Positions 34,201 to 42,493 of a stretch of DNA of 64,000 bases are shown here, piece after piece. The position numbers and the translations under genes are program-made. The DNA lies in assembly GCA_046329515.1 (NCBI GenBank), contig JAXLUM010000004.1:248001-312000 (forward strand). Direction: 5' to 3'. Each line of letters opens with the position of its first letter. The first letter of the stretch is position 1. Source of the stretch: Bog-950 sp046329515 (GTDB lineage: Bacteria; Bacteroidota; Bacteroidia; Chitinophagales; LD1). A model generated the notes under the pieces. It was not told the origin of the DNA. It was given only the letters and a program-made list of their open reading frames with translations, and ran no database searches.

Positions 34201-37200
34201 GCAACTAACCCAACGCTTGCATTCTCAGGCCTGGGCGATGTGCGTAATAGCACCTCATCTACCGGCTATACAGGCTCCAGTGGTAACAGTAACGCTTTTT
34301 TAACCCAAAACGGTTCAAGCCCTATTGGCGAAAAGAATTTGGTTATCTCTAACATCAATACAACCAACGCCTTCCCTAATAAGCTAACATTTGGTATGAA
34401 TAAAAGTACCAATGCTGATAATGGTAACGACCTTTTAGTAGAATACAGCCTTGACGGTATCAGTTACTTCTCAGTGGGTACCGTTACAGTTCCAACCGGA
34501 ACAGGTACCGGCGGTACAAACTGGTCATTGGTAACCTTTGATAATGCCTTACCATATGCCACAAACCTACGTCTTCGTTTCAGAAACGTAACTCCAACAA
34601 CTGTTCAATACCGTGTTGATGACGTTACACTTATAAAGTATAACACCTTTACAGCTTCTATAACTCCTACCGGCCCTACAACCTTTTGTAGCGGTGGTAG
34701 CGTTACACTTAACGCTGCACCAACCGGCTTAACTTATTTATGGAGCAATGCTGCAACCGCAAATAACATAAGCGTTAACGCAAGCGGAACATACGCTGTA
34801 AGCATAACCGATGGTGTTGGTTGCAAATCAAGTGCAAGCCAGGCGGTAACAGTTAATGCGTTGCCAACTTTATCCCCTACTGCTTCACCTGCTACTATTT
34901 GTAATGGTGAATCTTCAACATTGGCTGCCAATGCAACAGCAGGTAGCGGTACTATTACTACCTATGCTTGGAGCACCGGTTTAGCAGGTAACGTATCAGG
35001 CGGCTCAGTATCACCTTCAACAGGCACTACTTATGTTGTAACGGTAACCAACAGTAATAACTGTTCTGCCAGTGGCAACACTTCTGTTGCAGTAAATGCA
35101 ATACCTACTTTATCTCCTTCTGCCTCACCTGCTACAATTTGCGATGGCGGTTCATCTACACTTGCTGCCAATGCTACAGCTGGTAGCGGTACTATTAGTT
35201 CTTACACCTGGAGTACCGGTTTAGGTAACGTATCAGGCGGTTCAGTATCTCCTTCTTCAACTACCACTTATAATGTAACTGTAACTAACAGCAATAACTG
35301 TTCAGCCGGCAGCAGCATAACAGTAAACGTTAATGCAATACCAACCTTATCACCGTCAGCATCACCTGCTGCTATTTGTAACGGCGGCTCTTCAACATTA
35401 GCTGCCAATGCAACAGCGGGCAGTGGTACAATAAGCACCTATGCATGGAGCACCGGTTTAGCCGGTAACGTATCAGGCGGTTCAGTATCACCTTCAACAG
35501 GCACTACTTATGTAGTAACAGTAACCAACAGTAATAACTGTTCTGCCAGTGGTAATACTACTGTTGCGGTAAATGCTATACCTACTTTATCTCCTTCTGC
35601 TTCACCTGCTACGGTTTGTGCAGGTAGTTCATCTACACTTGCTGCCAATGCTACAGCCGGTAGTGGTACTATTAGTTCTTACACGTGGAGCACCGGTTTA
35701 GGTAACGTATCAGGCGGTTCAGTATCTCCTTCTTCAACTACCACTTATAATGTAACTGTAACTAACAGCAATAGCTGTACTGCAAGCAGCAGCACGGCAG
35801 TAAGCGTAAATGCAGTTCCTGTAGTTGCCCCATCTGCATCTCCTTCTACTATATGCAATGGCAGCTCTACTACTTTAAATGCTAATGCAACAGCCGGTAG
35901 CGGTTCTATCACTACCTATGCCTGGAGTTCAGGTATTGCCGGCAACGCCGCAAGCGGCACGGTATCACCAACAGGCACTACTACTTACGATGTTACAGTA
36001 ACCAACAGCAATAGCTGTACAGCTACTGATGGTGTAGTAGTAACCGTTAACACCTGCGGTGTAAACACATGGTTAGGTAATACAACGCAGTGGTTAAATG
36101 CAGGCAACTGGAGCAGCGGCTTTGCGCCAACAACATGTTCGCATGATGCACTTATCCCAACTTCACCTGTAGGCGGCTTATTCCCAACTATTGGTTTAGC
36201 TTCTATACAGGTAGGTAACCTAACTGTGCAGGATGGCGCTACTATTACTGTAAATAACAACAGCTTAAGCGTATGCGGCAACTTAGATGGTGGCACTTCA
36301 AGTAATGCTGTAATAACCGGTAATGCTAACGGCAGTTTAATATTGAACGGAAGCAGCAACCAACAGGTTAGCGGCAAACTGCAGGTTAACACCCTGCGCT
36401 TAAACAACGCAGCAGGAGCCGACTTACAAAGCGGCGCTTCTGTAGATGTAATGACGGCTGTTGAATTACAAAGCGGTAACTTAAATACCACAGGCGCAAC
36501 CTTACGCTTCCGCAGCACCAGCGCCAGCCAGATAGCTGTGCTGGATGACTTTAGCTCAGGCTTTGGCGGTAGCATAAGCGGCCCGATAACAGCCCAACGT
36601 GCTTACGATGCAGCAGCCTACCAGGATGCCCACTACTTCGGCAGCCCTGTGGATGGCCCTACAGCAGGCAACTTAGGTTCAGCTAACGGCTCAGGCGGCT
36701 TTGTAACGGCTATGGGCAACTGCGATGAAACCCAACTGGCCAACAACAGCCTTTATGGTAATGTATATACCTACGATGAAACAAACGGCGCAAGCTGTAA
36801 CGTAGCCGGCTGGAAAGTAGAAGGCATAGGCTCACCACTTATCCCTGCCAAAGGGTACAGTGTACGTAAAGTGGGTGCAGGTACACTTGTATTAAGCGGT
36901 ACTGCCCATACTGACCCTGCCTACTTGCAAACAGGCACTAACAGCAACTGGAGCAACGTAAGCTTACAGGGTCGTCCTACCGTATCGGGCTGGACTATGG
37001 TAAGCAACCCTTACCTTGCTACACTGGACCTTACTACTGCACCAAACCCTGGTGGTTACGATGTAGTACATGCGGTATGGAATGCCACCGGCCCTTTTGC
37101 CGGTACTTATACCGATGAAGACATTATTGCACCGTTCCAGGCCTTCTTTGTAAGAAGAAAGACTACCGGCAGCCCTGCCTACCTTATAATGAAAAACAAC

Positions 37201-38418
37201 CTTACCAGAAGCAGCAGCACTACCTTCCAGCAACAGAATAATGCAGAAACCATGACGCTGTATGTAACCAATACAGCTAATGGCTTAAAGGATAAAACAA
37301 CCGTAGGCTTTAATACCGATGCTACCAGCCAGTACGACGGCCAACTGGATGCTTACAAAATGCCGGGTGCCTTAACCCGCCATACTTTGTATAGCTACAA
37401 CAGCAACCCACAGGAATGGTTAATGCGCAACTACAACACCAGCATAGCGCAAACCAGCACCGTAAACGTAGGCTTTGAGCCGGGCGTAAACGGCAACTAC
37501 AGCATGAACTTTGACGGCTTACAGAGCTTTGACCCTACCAGCTACATCACGCTGGAAGACAAGAAGACGGGCACCTTCCATGATGTAAGAAGCGGTGACT
37601 ACAGCTTCAGCTCAACCACAGCCGACAACTGGAACCGCTTTGTATTGCACTTTACCCCTGCAGCCAAAGTAAACACTACCAATGCCAGCTGTGCAGCTCA
37701 AGGTCAAATCTCAATAGAGCAACCGGGCAGTGCCAACTGGAACTATACCGTAACTAACAGCAACAGTGTAGTAATCAGCAGCGGCAGCTTAAATCAAAGC
37801 AACCCTGTAACGGTTAGCGCTACACCTGGTGTTTACACAGTAACGCTAACAGACGCTAATAACTACACTGTAGTGAAGAACCTGCAGATAACCGGAGCCA
37901 GCCCGATAGCAGCTACCATGACTGCAAGTGCAAACACGGCTGAAACAGGAGAGGATATCAACTTTACCTCAACCACAGCCAATGCCGCCACAACAGAATG
38001 GAACTTTGGTGACAACACCACAGCTACCACTGCAAGCGCAAGCCACAACTACACCAACGAAGGCAGCTACAATGTTACCCTAACCGTAAGCAATGCGGAT
38101 GGTTGCAGCTCAACAACCAGCCAAATGGTAACAGTAACCGCTAAAACAGCTACCGGTATAACTGACCTTACCAACAACAAGCTGAACATATGGAGCAATG
38201 CCAACCGTGTGTATGTTGACTTCAACAAGCAGAAAGTAAGCGAGGCCACCATTGACATTTACAACGTATTGGGCCAAAAAGTAAGCAGCGAAAAATGGGG
38301 CGCAAGCAGCATTTACAGCCGCGAACTGAACAACCTTGAAGCGGGTTACCTTATTGTGAGCGTTAAAACAAATGAAGGCATTACCACTAAAAAGGTATTG
38401 ATAAGCTCAATAAAATAA
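31237..38418 (+). CDS. Giant repeat surface protein, T9SS cargo
   Basis: A 2393-aa secreted protein, by far the largest gene here. Signal peptide 1-22 (LLCFSSTVNAQ). Thr/Ser/Asn-rich beta-sandwich regions follow. Residues 1209-1606 hold five Ig-like repeats of 79-80 aa (DNA 34861-36054), each with PSASPATIC and SSTLAANATAGSG and ending TVTNSNxC. Two further GlyThr-rich carbohydrate-binding-like modules precede them. A PKD domain (about 2227-2300, EWNFGDNTTATT...VTLTVSNADGCSS) precedes a T9SS type A sorting domain (about 2310-2393). Likely a surface adhesin or glycan-interacting protein; no catalytic domain was recognised. The gene is monocistronic, closed by a strong terminator. Confidence 0.9.
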   Translation: MKKLSLVTWAVLLLCFSSTVNAQLALTNASTSQTIDFSSSISGVSNGAYTAAGFQSSPSAGQLNSNAWAVTGWSDGALSFGGTQTTASTDYTRGATNAAQTVGGFYAATMTPHSAANPGFLIQPGGSDFSPGTLTLKIVNNGTTNITQLDVSYKIYVRNDQGRSTSFNFSHSSDNSTYTAVAALDYTSPTTADVAGYVLVGTKSTSITGLAIAPSSVYYIRWSSADVGGTGSRDEIGLDDISVTGTFSAAATPASDVSAATGGEPTSISSIINTQGAASSNFNFTVTDDAVGDDALPTLISQIVIAQGTGNDIADWTQAIAGAELSDGTNTQTGTVAATSITFSGINTLLLGNISDGASKTFTLKVWLKTSLGGTLPTTVDGLNLAFKVQGSSFTTVAVTSTGMSSPGTTVESGSSNNAVDVTATALNFTTAFAPTSINVFTNFTTPGVVRAQDANGNTDLGVTSSVTVTNSAGYSTINNPGSFSAGVLTFPSNFQFGTGGGSTTVTVDDANAGTTNATSGSITVTVPTPTLATSVLIPNFICPGSTVSVPYTATNFGTGNVFTAQLSDASGSFASPVSIGTLTSTASGTISATIPSSTANGTGYRIRVVGSAPSFTGTDNGQNITIQYSNSTPLFTESMGTVSTTTLIASHEAANGFDNDGFTMSGSGDIRSTGGSSGAYTGASGGANVFLTNTAGTNFRIDGINTSGLSPMVLYMGIFKSTTGETGSNLQLEVSSNGGTSWTTIPWTTLAGTLPNTATWNQVKVTGALPQSATLSLRFTNLSNTVSFRLDDINVYSGTPTTFSVSPTGPITQCGGTVALTASPSGQTYSWSTTETTQSISVGSTGSYTVTIADAFGCSAAKGPVSVTINTATLPSIKITSTNSTICAGVAQSFSVGATTDGGVSPTYQWKLNGTNVAVGTTYSPASLSPNDVVNCYMNSSANCITQTTVMSNTFTVRPTITGTTATVFTENFGSSGTNIDFSVYTSATNPTLAFSGLGDVRNSTSSTGYTGSSGNSNAFLTQNGSSPIGEKNLVISNINTTNAFPNKLTFGMNKSTNADNGNDLLVEYSLDGISYFSVGTVTVPTGTGTGGTNWSLVTFDNALPYATNLRLRFRNVTPTTVQYRVDDVTLIKYNTFTASITPTGPTTFCSGGSVTLNAAPTGLTYLWSNAATANNISVNASGTYAVSITDGVGCKSSASQAVTVNALPTLSPTASPATICNGESSTLAANATAGSGTITTYAWSTGLAGNVSGGSVSPSTGTTYVVTVTNSNNCSASGNTSVAVNAIPTLSPSASPATICDGGSSTLAANATAGSGTISSYTWSTGLGNVSGGSVSPSSTTTYNVTVTNSNNCSAGSSITVNVNAIPTLSPSASPAAICNGGSSTLAANATAGSGTISTYAWSTGLAGNVSGGSVSPSTGTTYVVTVTNSNNCSASGNTTVAVNAIPTLSPSASPATVCAGSSSTLAANATAGSGTISSYTWSTGLGNVSGGSVSPSSTTTYNVTVTNSNSCTASSSTAVSVNAVPVVAPSASPSTICNGSSTTLNANATAGSGSITTYAWSSGIAGNAASGTVSPTGTTTYDVTVTNSNSCTATDGVVVTVNTCGVNTWLGNTTQWLNAGNWSSGFAPTTCSHDALIPTSPVGGLFPTIGLASIQVGNLTVQDGATITVNNNSLSVCGNLDGGTSSNAVITGNANGSLILNGSSNQQVSGKLQVNTLRLNNAAGADLQSGASVDVMTAVELQSGNLNTTGATLRFRSTSASQIAVLDDFSSGFGGSISGPITAQRAYDAAAYQDAHYFGSPVDGPTAGNLGSANGSGGFVTAMGNCDETQLANNSLYGNVYTYDETNGASCNVAGWKVEGIGSPLIPAKGYSVRKVGAGTLVLSGTAHTDPAYLQTGTNSNWSNVSLQGRPTVSGWTMVSNPYLATLDLTTAPNPGGYDVVHAVWNATGPFAGTYTDEDIIAPFQAFFVRRKTTGSPAYLIMKNNLTRSSSTTFQQQNNAETMTLYVTNTANGLKDKTTVGFNTDATSQYDGQLDAYKMPGALTRHTLYSYNSNPQEWLMRNYNTSIAQTSTVNVGFEPGVNGNYSMNFDGLQSFDPTSYITLEDKKTGTFHDVRSGDYSFSSTTADNWNRFVLHFTPAAKVNTTNASCAAQGQISIEQPGSANWNYTVTNSNSVVISSGSLNQSNPVTVSATPGVYTVTLTDANNYTVVKNLQITGASPIAATMTASANTAETGEDINFTSTTANAATTEWNFGDNTTATTASASHNYTNEGSYNVTLTVSNADGCSSTTSQMVTVTAKTATGITDLTNNKLNIWSNANRVYVDFNKQKVSEATIDIYNVLGQKVSSEKWGASSIYSRELNNLEAGYLIVSVKTNEGITTKKVLISSIK
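34861..36054 (+). repeat. Five in-frame 237/240-bp repeats
   Basis: Units begin at 34861, 35101, 35338, 35578 and 35815, with lengths 240, 237, 240, 237 and 240. Units 1 and 3 resemble each other most, as do 2 and 4, so a two-unit block was duplicated; unit 5 is the most diverged. Confidence 0.92.
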
Positions 38419-38424
38419 CAAGTA

Positions 38425-38468
38425 AAGCCCTGAAAATCACTGTTTTTAGTGATTTTCAGGGCTTTTTT
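38425..38468 (+). terminator. Rho-independent terminator
   Basis: AAGCCCTGAAAATCACT pairs perfectly with AGTGATTTTCAGGGCTT over a TTTTT-containing loop and is followed by TTTTT. It separates the giant surface protein from the exosortase operon. Confidence 0.95.
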
Positions 38469-38577
38469 AAAATTTCACGATTCCCTGATTTTTACTTTAC
38501 AACTAAATATCTATATTGCGGTCTCGAATTTTCGGGAAATGGGCAAAACGTTTTTTAATTTTTAAAAATTACCGTAA

Positions 38578-38778
38578 GTGAAAAAGTTTTCGAAAATCAC
38601 CTTCGTTTTGGTTGTGTTATTGACATTCGGTGTTGTTGCCCATGCTCAGCCGCTTCCTCCGGGAGGCCCTGGCAATACTACATCAGTTCCATTAGATCCT
38701 GCTGCGCTTAGTTTATTATTAGGTGCTGCGGCAATACGCCTTAAAGGACTTCCTGTATGGAAGAAAATAATGGGTTAA
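38578..38778 (+). CDS. Putative exosortase substrate (PID-CTERM-like), 66 aa
   Basis: Start GTG. Signal peptide 1-23 (ending VVAHAQ), a short Pro/Gly linker PLPPGGPGN, then SVPLDPAALSLLLGAAAIR, a hydrophobic segment led by a P-L-D tripeptide, and a basic end (LPVWKKIMG). This is the three-part plan of exosortase/archaeosortase sorting signals, and the PLD start matches the P-I-D form (PID-CTERM) of Bacteroidota. The protein is almost nothing but the two signals, as are other PID-CTERM proteins. Its last 22 bp overlap the exosortase gene. Functional pairing is inference from location and form. Confidence 0.75.
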   Translation: MKKFSKITFVLVVLLTFGVVAHAQPLPPGGPGNTTSVPLDPAALSLLLGAAAIRLKGLPVWKKIMG

Positions 38779-39356
38779 GCCAACCGCATTCTTCTAAGCA
38801 CAATTTTTCTGATTACTCTTTTTTAGCCTGGTTTCTGGCCATTTGGCTCATTTGGAAACTTTGGATTAAACTGGTTGGTGTAGAAAGTGTGCCTATTACA
38901 GCCCGCACAATACCTGCTTTAAGCCGCGTATGGGAAACCATCAATGAGGGGCTTCGCCAGGTGTTACTGGCTGCTACACAGTCGTTACTTCATGTTTTCG
39001 GTTACGGTGCCCTTATCCGTTCGCCTTATATATGGATAAAAAATTACGAGTATGCCGGCAGCATGGCCGTAGGTAATTACTGCCTTGGATTTCAGTTAAT
39101 GTTTTATCATACTGCCTTAACCTTAATAAGTAAAGTAAGCCCTTTAAAAAAAGCGGCATACATACTATTAGGCTTATTTGCAATTCAGGCCTTAAATGTG
39201 TTAAGATTAGCGGGCCTAATGCTGGTTAAAATATATTCGCCTGCGCAATTATGGCTGGCGCACGATTATGTGTTTGTAATTCCTGTGCTGGCTTTGTTGT
39301 TATACTTTTATTACAGAACGAATAGAAACGTGCACGCTCATGAAATCAATGGATGA
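38757..39356 (+). CDS. Exosortase/archaeosortase-like transpeptidase
   Basis: A 199-aa protein with about five to six membrane helices. The exosortase triad is in place and in order: Cys109 (GNYCLGFQLM), Arg150 (LNVLRLAGLML) and His169 (WLAHDYVFVIP), each at a membrane boundary, as in exosortase and archaeosortase enzymes that cut the sorting signal and pass the protein on. Size matches the short exosortases of Bacteroidota. It starts inside the gene of its likely substrate and overlaps the next gene by 17 bp, so all three are translationally coupled. I did not find a polysaccharide export locus beside it. Confidence 0.82.
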   Translation: MEENNGLSQPHSSKHNFSDYSFLAWFLAIWLIWKLWIKLVGVESVPITARTIPALSRVWETINEGLRQVLLAATQSLLHVFGYGALIRSPYIWIKNYEYAGSMAVGNYCLGFQLMFYHTALTLISKVSPLKKAAYILLGLFAIQALNVLRLAGLMLVKIYSPAQLWLAHDYVFVIPVLALLLYFYYRTNRNVHAHEING

Positions 39357-40209
39357 TTACGGATACTACTATGCAAACGTTAGCATAGATGAGCCGCGCA
39401 TAAACGTTTTGCGTAGGGCGGTAAACTCAGCCTTACTGTTGTTCTTTGCTTTGGTGCTTACCACACTTTGTTATGAATCTATTGAGGCGCTGGCCTGCCT
39501 GGCGCTTAAATACTGGGTAAAATTCCGTTTCTCCGAGGTTAGAACGGTTACCGAACCCGGCCGTTGGAGTTTACCGCGGGTTATTGTGGTTTATTCTGCC
39601 GGTCCGCTTATCTGTATTCTTCTTATAATGATAGGCAATAGCATTTATCATACATGGGAAAAAATGGTAAATCAATATAAGCTGCTTTTTCTATGGATAG
39701 TGGTGGCCAGCCTCAACCTTATTACTGCTAATATGATTGAAGCCCCAATAGGCTTAGAAAGTACCACCTTTCCGTTCTATCGCAGCTTTGCCATATTGGG
39801 GGCCTGGTTTCGTTTAGGCTCTGCGCCTTTGCTGGTAGTAATGTTTGCCGGTTTTATTCTTAATGTGTTGGGCGGTTACTTCTTCTCTTACCGTTTTTTA
39901 GAGTATTCGCATAGCAGTAAACTTATTCACCATCGTTCAGGTAAGGTTTACGTTTTCTTTCAGGTTTTCATTCTTCCAATCATTGTAGTTGCGCCCTTGT
40001 ACCTTTCCTTGGCAGGCAACTTTAATATACTTCACTTTGCTACAGTATTAATCAGCCTTATGACCTTCTCTCTTGGCTTTTTTGTGCGAAGCATTACGGA
40101 TATGGGTATAGTTGTATGCAACAAGAACGATGTGCTGAATAAAGTGCCGGTGGTTACCGGTATTGCCGCTGTGGTTATCTGGGTAGCAATCTTTATCTTT
40201 CTTAAGTAG
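39340..40209 (+). CDS. Polytopic membrane protein, exosortase partner candidate
   Basis: A 289-aa protein with about seven or eight membrane helices and a short cytoplasmic N-terminus. I do not recognise a family, and no HExxH or other protease motif is visible. Several exosortase types in Bacteroidota (for example exosortase F) have a dedicated membrane protein next to them; the 17-bp overlap with the exosortase gene suggests the same here. Its stop is followed directly by the convergent gene at 40210. The real start may be ATG 39349. Confidence 0.7.
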   Translation: MKSMDDYGYYYANVSIDEPRINVLRRAVNSALLLFFALVLTTLCYESIEALACLALKYWVKFRFSEVRTVTEPGRWSLPRVIVVYSAGPLICILLIMIGNSIYHTWEKMVNQYKLLFLWIVVASLNLITANMIEAPIGLESTTFPFYRSFAILGAWFRLGSAPLLVVMFAGFILNVLGGYFFSYRFLEYSHSSKLIHHRSGKVYVFFQVFILPIIVVAPLYLSLAGNFNILHFATVLISLMTFSLGFFVRSITDMGIVVCNKNDVLNKVPVVTGIAAVVIWVAIFIFLK

Positions 40210-40563
40210 CTACTCTGCCGGCCCCGCTTCCTTTTTCCTTTTTGGGAAATGCACTATGTAGTAAATAGCCACTACAATAAGGCCTGCAATAAAGAATACT
40301 CTTGCATAAGGCCGCAGCGTATCATCATAAAAAAACTCTCCCGTCATCCATGTTGCATTGGCTGATATCCAAAGGCAGATAGCGATATTATGGAACAGGT
40401 CGGCCACATTTTTGCGCGAAAGCCAGGTAATGTGAATAGCCACCACCAGCGTGGGCAAAATCATAAGCATACCGCCTATTTTAAAATTCATAACCCAACA
40501 ACAATCTTTAATCAACCACAGGGCTATGTGTGTGTTTTCGTATTCGCGTATGTTCTTAAACAT
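40210..40563 (-). CDS. Small polytopic membrane protein
   Basis: A 117-aa protein with about three membrane helices (MLMILPTLVVAIHITWL, IAICLWISANATWMTG, VFFIAGLIVVAIYYIV) and a charged C-terminus (FPKRKKEAGPAE). No known domain. It converges on the exosortase operon and is divergent from the UbiA-like gene. It contains Cys and Trp in the helices but no obvious catalytic pattern. Confidence 0.7.
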   Translation of the reverse strand: MFKNIREYENTHIALWLIKDCCWVMNFKIGGMLMILPTLVVAIHITWLSRKNVADLFHNIAICLWISANATWMTGEFFYDDTLRPYARVFFIAGLIVVAIYYIVHFPKRKKEAGPAE

Positions 40564-40635
40564 TGATGCACTTTATATTGCTAAATAAGGAATAGTTTAT
40601 ACAAAAGGCGCTTATAAAATAGGTAAACTTGTAGG

Positions 40636-41496
40636 GTGAATTTGGCCCGGCGCATACTCTCTTTCTTTTTGTATGGCAATATCTTTATTGGCCTTTGTGC
40701 TGTTGCCCTGGTGCTAACCAATCAACTTACGGTGGGGCAGCATTTATGGGCGGGCTATGTGTCGGCTTTCGTTTTCTGCTCCACGGTATTTGCCTATTCA
40801 GCGCTTAAATTTCGCGTAGGCACGCATTCAGGCACTACTACCACGCACAATACCTGGGCCGATAACAACCCCATAACAGCTAAAATAATTTTACTAATAG
40901 CAGGGCTGGCAACGGTGATCTTGTTCTTTAAACTTCGCATTAGGGCGCAACAGGTAACAGTAGCACTTGGTGTTATAACAGCCCTTTATGGTTTCGTAAG
41001 TGTGCCTTTTACGGGGGGTAAAAAACTGCGCGATTATGGCTTATTGAAAACGGCATTTGTAGGCTTGGTTTGGTCGGTAACTACAGTAATAATTCCTTTA
41101 GCAGGCCACGGAGTTTCAATTGAGGTTTTGTGCTTTCTGTTGTTGCGCCGCTTTCTGTTTGTAATGGCCTTAACTATGGCTTTTGAAATAAAAGATATTG
41201 CCGCCGACCGCGCCTACGGAATTAAAACTTTGCCTATGCAATTAGGCGTAACGGGTACCAAGCGCCTTGCGCAGGGGGTATTGCTGCTGTTGCTTGTTGT
41301 AAACTTTATGCAGTATTACTTGTCTGAGGTAAGCTTTGGCAATATTATGGCGGTTAATGTTTCGGTGCTTTTATCTATAGCCTGCATTCAACCGCTTACT
41401 GAGCAAACCGGCGATGTTTGGTATTATTTTGTTTTAGACGGTATGATGTTTATTCAATTTGTTTTTGTGTTTATAGCATACAATTTTGTAAGGTAA
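40636..41496 (+). CDS. UbiA-like prenyltransferase family membrane protein
   Basis: A 286-aa protein with about seven to eight membrane helices, start GTG. The second aspartate motif of UbiA prenyltransferases is visible (FEIKDIAADRAYGIKT, with TLPMQLG after it). The first, Asp-rich motif is not: the equivalent region reads YSALKFRVG. That may mean a divergent substrate or loss of prenyl transfer. The stop overlaps the start of the SGNH gene by one base (TAATG). Confidence 0.72.
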   Translation: MNLARRILSFFLYGNIFIGLCAVALVLTNQLTVGQHLWAGYVSAFVFCSTVFAYSALKFRVGTHSGTTTTHNTWADNNPITAKIILLIAGLATVILFFKLRIRAQQVTVALGVITALYGFVSVPFTGGKKLRDYGLLKTAFVGLVWSVTTVIIPLAGHGVSIEVLCFLLLRRFLFVMALTMAFEIKDIAADRAYGIKTLPMQLGVTGTKRLAQGVLLLLLVVNFMQYYLSEVSFGNIMAVNVSVLLSIACIQPLTEQTGDVWYYFVLDGMMFIQFVFVFIAYNFVR

Positions 41497-42440
41497 TGAA
41501 ACTCGCACTTCGTTTATTCATAAATGTAATAACGGTAATAGCCATAATGCTGTTGTTAGAGGTGGCATGCCGCATTACGCTGCACTATGTATACAACCGT
41601 AGTTTCGACTCATCGCTGATTATTGACAATAAATACTTCACTTCCTCCGGATTAAAAGAAAATGCAGAAGGCACAGTTTGGGGCAAAAAGTTTCATACAG
41701 ATGCATTGGGCTGCAGGAAGAACAAAGCCCCCCTTGATGCTAAAAAGAAGAAGTGGCTTTTTATAGGCGATTCAGTAACGGAAGGCGTAGGAGTGGAGGA
41801 TAACGAAACGTTTAGCAGCCTATGTTCTGAAGAACTGAAAGATTACAGCGTGTTGAACTGCTCCCTTATCGGTTATTCTACTAATGATTACCTGAATGTT
41901 TTAACGCACTACTTAAATACAGATTCTACCGTTGAATTGGTAACTGTTTTTTTCTGTTTGAACGATGTTTACGGCTCTGCAAAAAGCGATAGTTTACCTG
42001 TGATGGCCCAAAGCGGAGCAACAACCGCTGCGCGCAATTTTTTGCAGGAGCATTATGCTACCTATAAGTTGCTTAAGCTTTTTATGTTCCGCAACGCTAA
42101 CCGCTATTTTCAATATGATGCAGCCTATTATACTGCCGATAATGCCCGTTTTAAGGAAAGCATGAACTACCTCTATCTGTGCGATTCCTTGTGTAAGGCG
42201 CGGGGCATTTATTTTAATGTGGTAATGATGCCCTACCGCTCGCAATTAACAGAGGATAAAGGCAACCGAACACCCCAACAAATGGTAGCTGAATATTGTT
42301 CTTCTAATGGTATTGAGTTTTTTGACGCAGTGGATAACCTGGCAAAGGAAAAACAGCCTGAAGCCCTCTTTCTTTTTGCTGATGAAATTCACTTTTCGGC
42401 CGAGGGCCACAAGGCCATAGCGCGGTTTTTGCTGCAGTAA
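41496..42440 (+). CDS. SGNH/GDSL hydrolase, membrane-anchored
   Basis: A 314-aa protein with an N-terminal membrane anchor (residues 5-23) and a periplasmic SGNH fold: block I FIGDSVTEG with the nucleophile Ser, block III FFCLNDVYG with the oxyanion Asn, and block V DEIHFSAEGH with the catalytic Asp-His pair. These enzymes deacylate or deacetylate lipids or glycans. The frame is open to 41418, but ATG 41496 at the TAATG junction is the start that fits. It is coupled to the UbiA-like gene and precedes bioB by 53 bp. Confidence 0.85.
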   Translation: MKLALRLFINVITVIAIMLLLEVACRITLHYVYNRSFDSSLIIDNKYFTSSGLKENAEGTVWGKKFHTDALGCRKNKAPLDAKKKKWLFIGDSVTEGVGVEDNETFSSLCSEELKDYSVLNCSLIGYSTNDYLNVLTHYLNTDSTVELVTVFFCLNDVYGSAKSDSLPVMAQSGATTAARNFLQEHYATYKLLKLFMFRNANRYFQYDAAYYTADNARFKESMNYLYLCDSLCKARGIYFNVVMMPYRSQLTEDKGNRTPQQMVAEYCSSNGIEFFDAVDNLAKEKQPEALFLFADEIHFSAEGHKAIARFLLQ

Positions 42441-42469
42441 GCTTTCCGCCTTTTCCTCGGTTTGTATTT

Positions 42470-42477
42470 TATATTTG
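42470..42477 (+). promoter_or_regulatory. Candidate -7 promoter element of the bio operon
   Basis: TATATTTG exactly fits TAnnTTTG and lies 16 bp before the bioB ATG. The -33 element is not clear. No BirA operator-like palindrome was recognised here. Confidence 0.45.
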
Positions 42478-42493
42478 CCCAAACAGTTTAACA

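Noticed and set aside
31890..36575. Minus-strand frames up to 224 codons opposite the giant surface gene
   Set aside because: They are shadows of Thr/Ala/Ser codons in the plus-strand gene; the plus frame has signal peptide, domains and sorting tail.
31237..38418. Giant surface protein as a substrate of the nearby exosortase
   Set aside because: Its C-terminus is a T9SS type A domain with no hydrophobic/basic exosortase tail, and a terminator separates the two units.
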